DNA of 64,000 bases from Anodontia alba (GCA_964016985.1 OZ024823.1:37243687-37307686), one strand, 5' to 3'. Numbered from the stretch's first letter, positions 42,994-54,010 are shown. The notes: generated by a model not told the origin, from the letters alone. Translations and numbers: made by a program.

Positions 42994-44264
42994 AACTCCA
43001 TATTCGGCATCTACTGAATATGGTGCTGAATTTCGATGTCAGAGCTCGATATTCGGTATCTACTGAATATGTTGCTGAATTTCGATGTCAGAGCTCGATA
43101 TTCGGTATCTACTGAATATGGTGCTGAATTTCGATCTCAGAGCTCGATATCCGGTATCTATTGAATATATTGCTGAATTTCGATCTCAGAGCTCGATATT
43201 CGGCATCTACTGAATATATTGCTGAATTTCGATGTCAGAGTTCGATATTCGGTATCTACTGAATATGGTGCTGAATTTCGACCTCAGAGCTGGATATTCT
43301 GCATCTACTGAATATGGTGCTGAATTTCGATATCAGAGCTCGATATTCGGTATCTACTGAATATGGTGCTGAATTTCGATGTCAGAGCTCAATATACGGT
43401 ATCTACTGAATATGGTGCTGAATTTTGGCCGCAGAGCACGATATTCGGCATTTACTGAATATAGTGCTGAATTTCGATGTCAGAGCTCGATATTCGGTAT
43501 ATACTGAATATGTCGCTAAATTTCGATGTCAGAGCTCGATATTCGATATCTACTGAATATGGTGCTGAATTTCAACATCAGAGCTTGATATTCGGTATCC
43601 ACTGAATATGGTGCTGAATTTTGACCTCAGAACTCCATATTCGGCATCTGAATATGGTGCTGAATTTCGATGTCAGAGCTCGATATTCGGTATCTACTGA
43701 ATATGTTGCTGAATTTCGATGTCAGAGCTCGATATTCGGTATCTACTGAATATGGTGCTGAATTTCGATCTCAGAGCTCGATATCCGGTATCTACTGAAT
43801 ATATTGCTGAATTTCGATCTCAGAGCTCGATATTCGGCATCTACCGAATATATTGCTGAATTTCGATGTCAGAGTTCGATGTTCGGTATCTACTGAATAT
43901 GGTGCTGAATTTCGACCTCAGAGCTGGATATTCTGCATCTACTGAATATGGTGCTGAATTTCGATATCAGAGCTCGATATTCGGTATCTACTGAATATGG
44001 TGGTGAATTTCGTTGTCAGAGCTCAATATACGGTATCTACTGAATATGGTGCTGAATTTTGGCCGCAGAGCACGATATTTGGCATTTACTGAATATGGTG
44101 CTGAATTTCGATGTCAGAGCTCGATATTCGGTATATACTGAATATGTCGCTAAATTTCGATGTCAGAGCTCGATATTCGATATCTACTGAATATGGTGCT
44201 GAATTTCAACCTCAGAGCTCGATATTCGGTATCCACTGAATATGGTGCTGAATTTTGACCTCAG
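42994..44264 (+). repeat. Duplicated 13-mer higher-order repeat (637/634 bp)
   Basis: The diagnostic variant AGAACTCCATATTCGGCATC recurs at 42994, 43631 and 44265. Between these, rare variants return in the same order: GATATCCGGTATC, GCTGGATATTCTGCATC, TTTTGGCCGCAGAGCACG, ATGTCGCTAAATTTC, TATTCGATATC. 637 is 13 x 49; the second unit has lost 3 bp (ACT). Confidence 0.9.
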
Positions 44265-45891
44265 AACTCCATATTCGGCATCTGAATATGGTGCTGAATT
44301 TCGATGTCAGAGCTCGATATTCGGTATCTACTGAAAATGGTGCTGAATTTCGATCTCAGAGCTCGATATTCGGCATCTATTGAATATGTTGCTGAATTTC
44401 AATGTCAGAGCTCGATATTCGGTATCTACTGAATATGGTGCTGAATTTCGATATCAGAGCTCGAAATTCGGTATCTACTGGATATGGTGCTGAATTTCGA
44501 TCTACTGAATATGTTGCTGAATTTCGATGTCAGAGCTCGATATTCGGTATCTACTGAATATGTTGCTTAAATTCCGATCTCAGAGTTCGATATTCGGCAT
44601 CTTCTGAATATGGTGCTGAATTTCGATATATGAGCTCGATATTCGGTATATACTGAATATGTCGCTGAATTTCGATCTCAGAGTTCGATATTCGGCATCT
44701 ACTGAATATGGTGCTGAATTTCGACCTCAGAGCTCGATATTCGTCACCTACTGTATATGGTGCTGAATTTCGATCTCAGAGCTCGATATTCGGCATCTAC
44801 TGAATATGGTGCTGAATTTCGACCTCAGAGCTTGATATTCGGTATCTACTGAAAATGGTGCTGAATTTCGATGTCAGAGCTCGATATTTGGCCTCTACTG
44901 AATATGTTCCTGAATTTCGATGTCAGAGCTCAATATTCGGCATCTACTGAATATGGTGCTGAATTTTGACCTTAGAGCTCGATATTCGGTATCTACTGAA
45001 TATGGTGCTGAATTTCCGTATCAGAGCTCGATATTCGGCATCTACTGAATATGGCGCTGAATTTCGACCTTAGAGCTCGATATTCGGCATCTTCTTAATA
45101 TGGTGCTAAATAACGATCTCAGAGCTCGATATTCGGCATCCACTGAATATGGTGCTGATTTTCGACCTCAGAGCTCGATAATCGGCATTTTCCAATGTGG
45201 TGCTGAATTTCGATCTCAGAGTTCGATATTCGGCATCTACTGAATACGGTGCTGAATTTCGACCTCAAAATTCAATATTCGGTAGCTACTGAACATTTTG
45301 CTGAATTTCAACCTCAAAGCTCGATATTCGGTATATACTGAATATGTCGCTGAAATTCGATGTCAGAGCTCGATATTCGGTATCTACTGGATATGGTGCT
45401 GAATTTCGATCTACTGAATATGGTGCTGAATTTGATGTCAGAGCTCGATATTCGGTATCTACTGAATATGGTGCTGAATTTCGACCTCAGAGCTCGATAT
45501 TCGGTATCTACTGAATATGGTGCTGAATTTCGATCTCAGAGCTCGATATTCGGTATCTACTGAATATGTTGCTGAGTTTCGGCCTCAGAGCTCGATATTC
45601 GGCATCTACTGTATATGGTGCTGAATTTCGATCTCAAAGCCCGATATTCGGTACACATACGAATGCGGAGCTTATTTTCGATGTCAGAGCTCGATATTTG
45701 GTATCTACAGAATATGGTGCTGATCGAATTCAGAGCTGGATATTCGGTATTTACAGAATATGGTGCTGAATTTCGATCTCAGAGCTCGATACTTAGTAGC
45801 TACCGAATATGGAGTTGACGCCAGAAAGCGAATAGCTATTCTAACTAATTCAGAGTTTAATATCGATCATTGATCCGTGCCTACTTCACAC

Positions 45892-46179
45892 CATTACGAA
45901 AACATGTCTATTCAAATATACTGAAAATTTTACCACCAAAAAATGATAATTTTCAGATAAAAAAAAAAAAAAATCTGATTTTCTTTATATTTCTGCTCAA
46001 AACATAGATTGTATGTACTTGTTAGAACCGCCTCGATGAGGCGGTTCTAACGAGTAACCACCATCTATGGTTTTGAGCAGAAATAAGAAAAAATAATGTA
46101 TACTCCTGTAAACCCCAATTTTACTATATAAAAGTGGGGTTTAAGGGGGTCAACTTTATATAGGTATGTTTTCGTGATG
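45892..46179 (+). mobile_element. Family A MITE copy 10
   Basis: CATTACGAAAACATGTC to GGTATGTTTTCGTGATG. Apex CCTC-GAT-GAGG. An A13 run lies at ~45961. Confidence 0.9.
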
Positions 46180-47021
46180 ACTCAATTTATGCAGTAATGG
46201 GTTTTCAATAAATCAGTGTGAACCCTATCATGGCAACATGCAGTAATGGTTTGTTTGAGTAATTATCAAAACTGTGCATTGGTCATACAGCTGCATGGAG
46301 TCCACAGAATGGATGTATCATTATTTTCATTGTTATATCTATAGAATTGAAATAACGTTTTGGTTTGAATTGTATATCTGCATTGTATTGGTTACAAGTA
46401 CACATCCGTTCAGTCATTTTAACAAACAATGAATACTTTGCTTGTCCGTTGTAATGTTCGAAATTTTGGACATGTGACGTGAACTTTAGCATGTAAATCA
46501 TGTGATTCTCCACCTGAATACGCAACAAGCCATTTTCACATATAGCAGCTGGACTCACGGTATCCCGCATATGGGCGGATCCATAGGAGGGGGAGGATTA
46601 AGGGAAACAGCCCCCCCCCAACCTCCCCCCACCCCCACCCCCTCCTGCCTCTGTCAGGCCTGCTATATTTTGTTTGCATGGGAAAATTTGCAAACATTTA
46701 ATACATATGTAGTATTTTTATGTAAAACGGTCTGAATCGGATCCCTCTTCCTGATATCCTGAAGCCAAACCTGCGCATAGTTTAGTGGCATTTCGTTTTT
46801 TGTTTATTATTATTATTATTATTTTTTTAATGACAGTTTCTATCTGTCATTCCTCGTTGCCACGCACAGTTTTTGAGAAAGTGACTTTGACTACTATTCA
46901 ATTTCGTATTCATCCGCGCACAAAAGTAGACCCAATGTTTCAATGTGTGTGTATTAGTACGCCATTGAAGAGCTGTCCATACAAAAGTAGTGCAACTTGT
47001 GCTTGATCTATGGCGAGAGTC
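46180..47021. other. No recognised feature
   Basis: A C-rich patch lies at ~46609-46650 and a T-rich (ATT)n patch at ~46806-46827. Several short open frames carry no recognised domain. Confidence 0.4.
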
Positions 47022-47118
47022 GCTGAGAGAACACGCCTTAATATATGTGCGAACAACAAAGGTGCAGTTCAGCCTGCGCGTTCGCGCAGGCTGATCAGCG
47101 CCTTTGTTGTTCGCTGTA
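47022..47118. mobile_element. Family B element, one-hairpin form
   Basis: GTGCGAACAACAAAGGTGCA, GCCTGCGCGTTCGCGCAGGC, GCGCCTTTGTTGTTCGC. The stem is nearly perfect. A ~24-nt T run follows at ~47126. Confidence 0.8.
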
Positions 47119-47266
47119 GCTCGTTTTTTTTTTTTTTTTTTTTTTTTTTGTTGTCGTTGTTTTTCGACGAAGAAGCGTCTCACAAACTTAAATGGAGAAC
47201 AGAACGATACCTGGAATTTATTAGTTTCTCACAGACTCTGTCATTTCAGGGCTATTCAGCTCTTTG

Positions 47267-47889
<623 letters not shown>

Positions 47890-48052
47890 TGCCATAAGCG
47901 AAAAGCAAATGCCCTGACCAGTCTGCGCAGTGTAATAAATAGAAATTAATAAACATATGAATGTGCGAACAGCAAAGGCTACGACCAGTCTGCGCAGACT
48001 GGTCGTAGCCTTTGCTGTTCGCAATATTCGTATGTTTATTAATTTCTATTTA
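47890..48052. mobile_element. Family B element with 117-bp palindrome
   Basis: 47936-48052 is an almost perfect palindrome: outer arms TAAATAGAAATTAATAAACA and TGTTTATTAATTTCTATTTA, inner GTGCGAACAGCAAAGGCTAC with CCAGTCTGCGCAGACTGG at the centre. A partial left block (GAAAAGCAAATGCCCTGACC) precedes it. Confidence 0.85.
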
Positions 48053-48409
48053 CAGTCAACCTCGATGGCTCGAACACCGATGGCTCGTTTACCATGGCTA
48101 ATTCGAACTCGTTTTTGAGTCCCTACGAAATTCTTCCAATAGCTTAAGAAAACAAAAATTTAAGGAAATTTTCTTATTTTATCCTGAAATTGTATGTTGT
48201 GTGTACTCATTAGAATCGCCTTGTCGAGGCGATTCTAATGAGTACACTCAACATGCAATCACTGTATAGAAAATCGAAAAGATTTCCCTAAATTATCGCT
48301 ATTTGCTTCCTGAACTGGAGCCATGATTAACCTTCAGTGGCTCGAACTACCCATGTCTCGAACGAATTTCCATGGTCCCAAAGACGTTCGAGTCATTGAG
48401 GTTCGATTA
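48053..48409. mobile_element. Family I TA-flanked element
   Basis: TA|CAGTCAACCTCGATGGCTCG to CGAGTCATTGAGGTTCGATTA|TA. The core hairpin is TGTGTGTACTCATTAGAATC.. apex GCCTT-GTC-GAGGC within a TTTTCTTATTTTATCC frame. Its left TA is also the last two bases of the preceding palindrome. Confidence 0.83.
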
Positions 48410-48797
48410 TAAACCAAAGACAATAATGATTAACATTATATTATGAAGCACTGCCACTGCATATCAAAGGGAACAAAAAAAGTGAACAAATTTAGTCACT
48501 GTGGACTGGAGCCAGTCTAGTATCCATGCCTAATGACTGGTAAGTCCGCGTTGCATTTTACACAAACCCAGTTAGAGAAAACTACGGCGCATGGGAGGAA
48601 CCGGCCATAGGCGGTGTAATATCCGTCATACGTGCAATATATTCACTTATTTTCTTCCGATTACCTGCATTTTCAAGGTGACTTCTAAATTGGGTTTTCA
48701 TATTGGTTAGTCTGCCCTCTATTTTATTTTAAAAAATGTTATTTTCTGTTAAATGTTGCTAACGAAACTAATTTTAATATAACGAAAAATCACATGA
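48410..48797. other. No recognised feature
   Basis: Unique-looking sequence between a MITE and a SINE. Confidence 0.45.
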
Positions 48798-49077
48798 TGG
48801 GCTGGGTTACCTAGTGGTTAGCGCACTCGTGGGTTCGAATCCTGCTCGGGTTGAGACCATTTTCAGACCATTAGTACGCCTAGCTCATACTCGACGTGCC
48901 TTGGGTTGAATATAAAGTGGACAGGGTGGCGCTTGGTGACAGACAGCGGCACCAATTGTGCATGGGTGATCCATGAAAGGAAGGCTGTACAGATACACGT
49001 ACATACATGCAACAATCGCCGCTGCCTCTATGTGCCTCGGGTACCTGGCAGCGTTAAAAATCCGCACAACAACAGTA
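48798..49077 (+). mobile_element. tRNA-derived SINE, second family
   Basis: GGGCTGGGTTACCTAGTGGT head, A-box-like CTAGTGGTTAGCGCAC and B-box GGGTTCGAATCC (48831-48842). The body matches 33924-34220: CTCATACTCGACGTGCC, TGACAGACAGC, CATGGGTGATCCATGAAAGG. It ends in CAACAACAG-like sequence. No target duplication could be fixed. Confidence 0.85.
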
Positions 49078-49322
49078 AATTTACCTCCCTTGACCTAACT
49101 TGGATACGTAGCCTAGTTAGAAAACTACGTACTTAGACCATATTTATTCCTGTAATACTTTATTGCATATGCTTCAGAAGCATTTTATAGCAAACTAGGT
49201 CATTTGGAAAAAAGTTTTGTTTCTTTTTTTTTCGGACAACAAAAAGTAAGGTTATATCAAAATTAGCTCCGTTAGCAGCCTTTAAACGGTCTCCTATGGG
49301 AACAAGAAACACACGGAATAAA

Positions 49323-49545
49323 TTAACCCATTTATGCCGAGTGGACTCTGCTACCTCAACTCTTTGGACATGCCATTTTTCAGTAGAAGGAGTGTCTGCT
49401 TAGTTTTTATTATACCATTATAGAATTCCTGTATTTAATGTAAACAGTGTAGACCCTAATCAGATGCCGCATTCTGCTGCATCTGATCTGGGTCTACACT
49501 GTTTGCAAATGTCACTTTGTGGGACGTTAGGTATGAATGGGTTAA
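49323..49545. mobile_element. Family C element, TTAA both ends
   Basis: TTAACCCATTTATGCCGAG to GTATGAATGGGTTAA. Hairpin 49442-49506 has inner arms GATGCCGCATTCTGCTGCATC with one mismatch. TTAA|CCC..GGG|TTAA suggests piggyBac-type mobilisation. Confidence 0.85.
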
Positions 49546-49757
49546 AACAGCAGGCTGGTTTTGTTGAGTCTGTCCATGTCCAGTCTTGGGTTAGACGATC
49601 AATTCGCCCTCTAGCCTCGACTTGAGCAGAGGTATGTCTTCCGTACAACTGAAATGAACTAAATTGTTCCAAAGGTCCAATAAATATGACCTACACTCTG
49701 ACGAAGTACGGGGAGACGTTTTACGGATTTTCTTTTTTTTTACATGTAAATATCTAA

Positions 49758-49860
49758 CCCAGTTAGCATTCTGCTTAAATCTATATCGGACCGTTATCGG
49801 TCCGACTGGAATCCTGTCCGATAACGATCCGATATAGATTTAAACAGAATGCTCACTGGA
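49758..49860. mobile_element. Family L fold-back element, copy 3 (diverged stem)
   Basis: CCCAGTTAGCATTCTGCTTA to TTAAACAGAATGCTCACTGGA. The stem reads ATATCGGACCGTTATCGG and its partner CCGATAACGATCCGATAT, where other copies have AGCGGGCCG and CGGCCCGCT. Two changes are paired. Confidence 0.85.
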
Positions 49861-50169
49861 AAAAGTGGTTTGTTTCATCTGTATTGCTGGTATTTTTTAT
49901 CGCTAAAATAGTAAGTCAAAGAGTTTTAAGATAAGCTCTGTGGTTTCATGCATTGAAATTCACCAACTGCGTGCAACTAACTGTCGAGGCTTTTTTAACC
50001 GCTTCAGTACCAACATAACAAAACCATACAAGTTTAAGTGAAAATCCAGATCGCAACAGTCTTATAAAATCTACTCTTCTTGCCATAATGTCTATTGTTT
50101 TTTGTTGATGTTTTTTTGTTTTTTTTTTTTTTGTTTTTTTTTCGAACGCCCCATTTCGGAATAATATGC
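49861..50169. other. Unassigned, with T-rich runs
   Basis: T/G-rich tract at ~50095-50142. No recognised element. Confidence 0.45.
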
Positions 50170-50862
50170 AGGCGGGTAGCCTAACTTCTTACTGTAGTTT
50201 TCCTAAACTTTAACAACTCCATTAAACTACCAGTATATGTCTTTAAAAACTGCTAGGTGCGTTGCAAACAGTGTAGACCCTGATCAGGTGCCACCAGATA
50301 TTACCGCATATTTCCTACAAGTTCGGACAACTTAACTCCTTATCATACTTGTTCTAAAATCTAAACTCGTCCATTTCACTTCCTGGTGATGTCTCTAAAA
50401 CTGCTGGATGAGTGGTAACCAGTGTAGACCCTGATCAGGAGCCGCGTTCTGTGGCGTCTAACCATGGTCAACACTGTTTGCTCAGGCCAGATATTCCGGA
50501 CACCTTCATAACTTTACCATATTTGTCCTAAAATAAGAACAACTCTATTTTACTACTTATTGATGTGTTAAAAACTGCTAGCTGAAAAGAAAACAGTGTA
50601 GACCCTGAGCAGACGTCGCGTTGTTCGACGTGTGATCTAGATCTCTTTGTTAACTCAGGCCAGATATTACCGTATTTGCCCTAAACACCTTAAAATTTAT
50701 GGCACCATGCTTGTCCTAAAATTTGAACAAGTCTATTCAGTTACCAAATGTTGTCTTTAAAAACTGCTGGGTCATTTGCAAACAGTGCAGACCCTGATCA
50801 GACGCCGCGTTCCGCGGCGTCTGATCTGGGTCTACACTGTTTGTTCATGCCTATTCATGCAT
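50170..50862 (+). repeat. Tandem cluster of four family C elements
   Basis: Four copies of the long C form follow head to tail, with GTAGACCCTGATCAG-type arms at about 50274, 50425, 50596 and 50786. All except the first have both arms. The last is perfect (GACGCCGCGTTCCGCGGCGTC, inner arms GACGCCGCG and CGCGGCGTC). CTCAGGCCAGATATTCCGGA joins successive copies. Confidence 0.8.
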
Positions 50863-51380
50863 ATTCATGGTAAATAAAACACGATATAATACAAGAAAGG
50901 ACAAAATACGGAACGTTACCGAATAGCAAAAGTTTCATAATGACTAAAAATTATGTTTATGAGAAAAAATAAACAACAACTAAAAGTAATGATCAACAGT
51001 ATCTGCAACACAGTCACGAACAATTTCAGTAATTCGAGTAATTGCTGTCTCCAGTCCTTGTTTGCAAGACATGCAAATCTTCATTTTATACTCAAGAATT
51101 CTTTTAAGTTTTAAGTTTGAAACGGACCCTTGAACCCTTGTGTTCTCACGATGTCTCTTTAGGGCAGAAATAAAGGCTAAGTAAAAAAGGGTACACAATA
51201 TTGCGATCGTATTACTATAAAGTTTCGATTCGCAAACTGGCAGAGACAGCTGTCTACCAAGTTTGAAATGAATCCGAAAACAAACAAATAATGATATGTA
51301 GCTTTCAAACTATTTAGGGTCAGCTATCCAAACTCATTTTAAAATACACAGTAATTATTTAATTGGGCTGTTACATGGAA
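50863..51380. other. No recognised feature
   Basis: A 72-codon minus-strand frame at 50980-51198 has no recognised motif. I do not call a gene. Confidence 0.4.
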
Positions 51381-51485
51381 AACGTGTCACAGGGGCGTAT
51401 GCGGACAGCGAAGGCACAGGTGAGCCTGCGCATCCACACAGTCTGATCAGGGCCTTCATTGTCCGCTTACAAAATCATCGTGTAA
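51381..51485. mobile_element. Family B element, one-hairpin form
   Basis: GGGCGTATGCGGACAGCGAA, GAGCCTGCGCATCCACACAG, TCTGATCAGGGCCTTCATTG, TCCGCTTACAAAATCATCG. Confidence 0.7.
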
Positions 51486-51530
51486 TGTAGACTACAGCAA
51501 CATATACCAATGACCTGATCGGATTATATA

Positions 51531-51855
51531 CAGTCGACTCTCATTATCTCGACTTCCCTTATCTCGAATAATCTCGAAGTGAAAATCTGGTCCCTGTTTT
51601 AACATGGAAATCTAACAACAGGTAACAAAATATTGTGGAAAAGAGGAGAAATTGCTCCTAAGGAGCAATGTCTCCTCTTTTTCACAATATTTTTTAAAAT
51701 ATCTCTAATTTCAGGAGTTAAATTACATATTCATTTGTTAAATGTGGTTGTTTGATTGATTTTTTCCTTAATTCTGTAAATCTGATATGTCAAACTACGG
51801 ATATATCGAAGTGTTTAGACAGTCCCTTGGACTTCGAGATAACGAGAGTTGACTG
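51531..51855. mobile_element. Family G TA-flanked element, copy 2
   Basis: TA|CAGTCGACTCTCATTATCTC to GAGATAACGAGAGTTGACTG|TA. Core GAGGAGAAATTGCTCC-TAA-GGAGCAATGTCTCCTC. Confidence 0.88.
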
Positions 51856-51857
51856 TA

Positions 51858-52057
51858 GCTCCTAAGGAGCATTTTTTCCTCTTTCCACAATATTTTCAAT
51901 ATGTGTCTAACCTCAGGAGTCAAATTACATATTTATTTGTGAAATGTGGTTGTTCGATACATTTCTCCTTAATTCTTCAAATCTGATATGTCGGGTTAAA
52001 GATACCTCGAAGATTTTCAGAGCGTCCCTTGGGCTTCGAGATAAGGAGAGTCGACTG
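51858..52057. mobile_element. Family G 3' half, tandem with copy 2
   Basis: It starts at the hairpin apex (GCTCCTAAGGAGC) directly after the TA of copy 2, and ends GAGATAAGGAGAGTCGACTG|TA. The whole left half is missing, so the breakpoint is in the apex. Confidence 0.83.
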
Positions 52058-52187
52058 TATATGGATTCGCTATCTTATCTGGGTCTTTACTATTTACATA
52101 TACCTAAGTAACATTTTCTCATGACACGACATGTCTGTAACAGTTGCAAGATAACTTCTGACAAACAGAAACAAAAACATCTTAATA

Positions 52188-52511
52188 CAATCGACTTTCG
52201 TCATCTCGAAGTCCAAGTGAGTCTCTGAAATACTTCGAGATATCCCTATCTCGACATATCAGATTTGTAGAATTGAGGAAAAATAAATCGAAACAACCAC
52301 ATTTCACATTTATGAACATGTAATTTGACTACTGAAGTTAGAAATATATTGAAAATATTGTGGAAAAGAGGACAAATTGCCCCATTTTCCTCTTTTCCAC
52401 AATATTTTGTTTACCGTCGTCAGATTCTCATGCTAAAACAGGGATCCGATTTTCCCTCCGAGATAAGCGGTTATTCGAGATAAGCGAAGTTGAGATAACG
52501 AGAGTCGACTG
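52188..52511. mobile_element. Family G TA-flanked element, copy 3
   Basis: TA|CAATCGACTTTCGTCATCTC to GAGATAACGAGAGTCGACTG|TA. The core GGAAAAGAGGACAAATTGCC has lost the CTCC/GGAG apex. Confidence 0.85.
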
Positions 52512-52549
52512 TATGTTAAATCACAAGGTTTGCTTCTCTGAAATGACAT

Positions 52550-52696
52550 AACGTCTACCAGCCAGGCTTCAAGCGCAGTCGGTAACGCGTCTGACTTCAT
52601 ATCCTTGGGTCCCAAGTTAGAATCCCAGCTCGGTCACCTGTACTCGTAGATACTAATCATGAAATCATTTCTACGGTCATCCCCCCCTTCCCCCCA

Positions 52697-52727
<31 letters not shown>

Positions 52728-52872
52728 ACCTTCCGCTGATTCATGAGGCGAACGTATGTGCACACGTACTGCTTAACCGTTTAGAGGAATAAGCCTGTCC
52801 AAGAAAAGTGTGAGTAGGTTAATTGACTGGCACGACATGACCTTAACAGTGTTGACAGGGCCAACTCAACAT
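52550..52872 (+). mobile_element. tRNA-derived SINE, first family, with internal microsatellite
   Basis: Head with A-box-like AGTCGGTAACGCGTC and B-box GTTAGAATCCC (52616-52626). The 3' part CTTCCGCTGATTCATGAGG, AACCGTTTAGAGGAATAAGC and AACAGTGTTGACAGGGCCAA is homologous to 16426-16726. The copy is old, judging by its many differences. Confidence 0.78.
52680..52730. repeat. (C)n(CA)n tract inside the SINE
   Basis: A poly-C-rich stretch followed by (CA)n replaces the CATTCTCTCCCTTCCGC segment present in the related SINE copies. Confidence 0.9.
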
Positions 52873-52945
52873 ACATTGTACTTTGATTGCTTTATTCCAT
52901 TATTTTTCAAGATGGGCTGTTACGTGTCAGCGAACTTAAATTCAT

Positions 52946-53054
52946 CCCAGCTAGCATTCTTAAAAATCTATATCGGGCCGTTCTCGGCCCGTCAGAGCTA
53001 CCCTGACGGGCCGATAACGGCCTGCTATTGATTTATAACGAATGCTTACTGGGA
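52946..53054. mobile_element. Family L fold-back element, copy 4
   Basis: TCCCAGCTAGCATTCTTAAA to AACGAATGCTTACTGGGA. Inner arms CGGGCCGTTCTCGGCCCGTC and GACGGGCCGATAACGGCC. Confidence 0.87.
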
Positions 53055-53150
53055 TACTGCTAAAGTCTTTGTGTCCTGAACTGAGCATGAAGCCAAGTCA
53101 TGTGACTGATTTGTGACATTATGGTTGCCTCTTTTGTTGTTCGTATCGGT

Positions 53151-53349
53151 TGAGCCGGGACACAGCATTTCCTACACGATTGCATGTGCGCTCAGCTAAT
53201 ACTCAGTTGTCCGCCTGAAGACGGGTTGGATCAATAGCTACCCATAGTGGCCTGCGATAATTCTGATTAGACTACGCGGGTGCATAGGCTGATCTGAGTC
53301 TTCGCTGGGTGCATATGCAATCTTGTAGGAAATGCTGTGCCCCGGCTCA
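53151..53349. mobile_element. Family B element, complete but diverged
   Basis: TGAGCCGGGACACAGCATTT to AAATGCTGTGCCCCGGCTCA. The TIR continues through CCTACACGATTGCATGTGCG. The second block is intact (TGATTAGACTACGCGGGTGC and CTGAGTCTTCGCTGGGTGCA); the first is eroded. No TA flank remains. Confidence 0.8.
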
Positions 53350-53378
53350 GTTTCTGTTTTGTTATATTTTGACATTTG

Positions 53379-53651
53379 CATTACGAAAACATGCCTATTC
53401 AAATATACTGAAAATTTTACACCAAAAAAATGAAAATTTTCAGATAAAAATATGATAATTTTCATATTTCTGCTCAAAAGATAGATTGTGGGTACCCGTT
53501 AGAACCGCCTCGACGAGGCGGTTCTAACGAGTACCCACAACTATGTTTTTGAGCAGAAATAAGAACAATAATGTATACCCCTGTAAACCCCAGACTATAT
53601 AAAAGTGGGGTTTAAGGGGCGCCAAAATTATATAGGTATGATTACGTGATG
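53379..53651 (+). mobile_element. Family A MITE copy 11
   Basis: CATTACGAAAACATGCC to GGTATGATTACGTGATG. Apex CCTCG-A-CGAGG; seven bases of the usual TTTTACTATAT region are deleted. Confidence 0.9.
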
Positions 53652-53697
53652 CTATAAAAAATCGAATGCTTATGGATCACGAACAATTTAACCCTTG

Positions 53698-53903
53698 CCA
53701 TGCTGAATATTCGTAAATTAAGATGCCCCGCCCACTTCTAATTGTAAGCCAACCAGATTACTTGATCCAGGTTATTGATATAAATTCACATACTTTAAGG
53801 CAAACAGTGCAGATCCAGATCACTGGCTTCTTAAGCCAACTGATCTGGATCTATACTGTTTGCAAAGGCAGGACATATCCGGGTTCAGCAGGACCAGGGT
53901 TAA
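53698..53903. mobile_element. Family C element, TTAA both ends, variant apex
   Basis: TTAACCCTTGCCATGCTGAA to TTCAGCAGGACCAGGGTTAA. Hairpin 53800-53863: outer GCAAACAGTGCAGATCCAGA; inner stem ACTGGCTT-CTT-AAGCCAACT. The apex differs wholly from the usual GACGCCGC yet still pairs. Confidence 0.85.
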
Positions 53904-54010
53904 CATTCCAAATCTGGGAAAAGATCACAAACAAAGTTCAAAATATTTTCAACTGGAACTAAAACCGGACAAACATTAAAATATAAAACCTAGTATTTTA
54001 TTGAACTAAC

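Larger units (their letters stand above)
40664..45865. repeat. 49-bp satellite array with an inverted short arm
   Basis: About 105 monomers of TGAATATGGTGCTGAATTTC, GATGTCAGAGCTCGATATTC, GGTATCTAC (49 bp). Monomers to about 41385 are in reverse orientation, all later ones forward. CGATATT (40664) and AATATCG (45859) flank the array with weakly similar inverted sequences (CTTTTCGTTTTC against GAAAGCGAATAG), which may be decayed terminal repeats. No stable open frame spans it. Confidence 0.93.

Noticed and set aside
45360..45818. Repeated L-D-I-R-Y-L-L-N-M-V-L-N-F frames
   Set aside because: 49-bp satellite translated; 49 is not a multiple of 3 and the frame shifts every monomer.
40664..45865. 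Possible CRISPR array
   Set aside because: Units are contiguous without unique spacers, diverged, and in a eukaryotic context.
48798..48880. Possible functional tRNA gene (A and B boxes)
   Set aside because: The tRNA-like head continues into a SINE body shared with 33924-34220 and no clean acceptor stem is visible.
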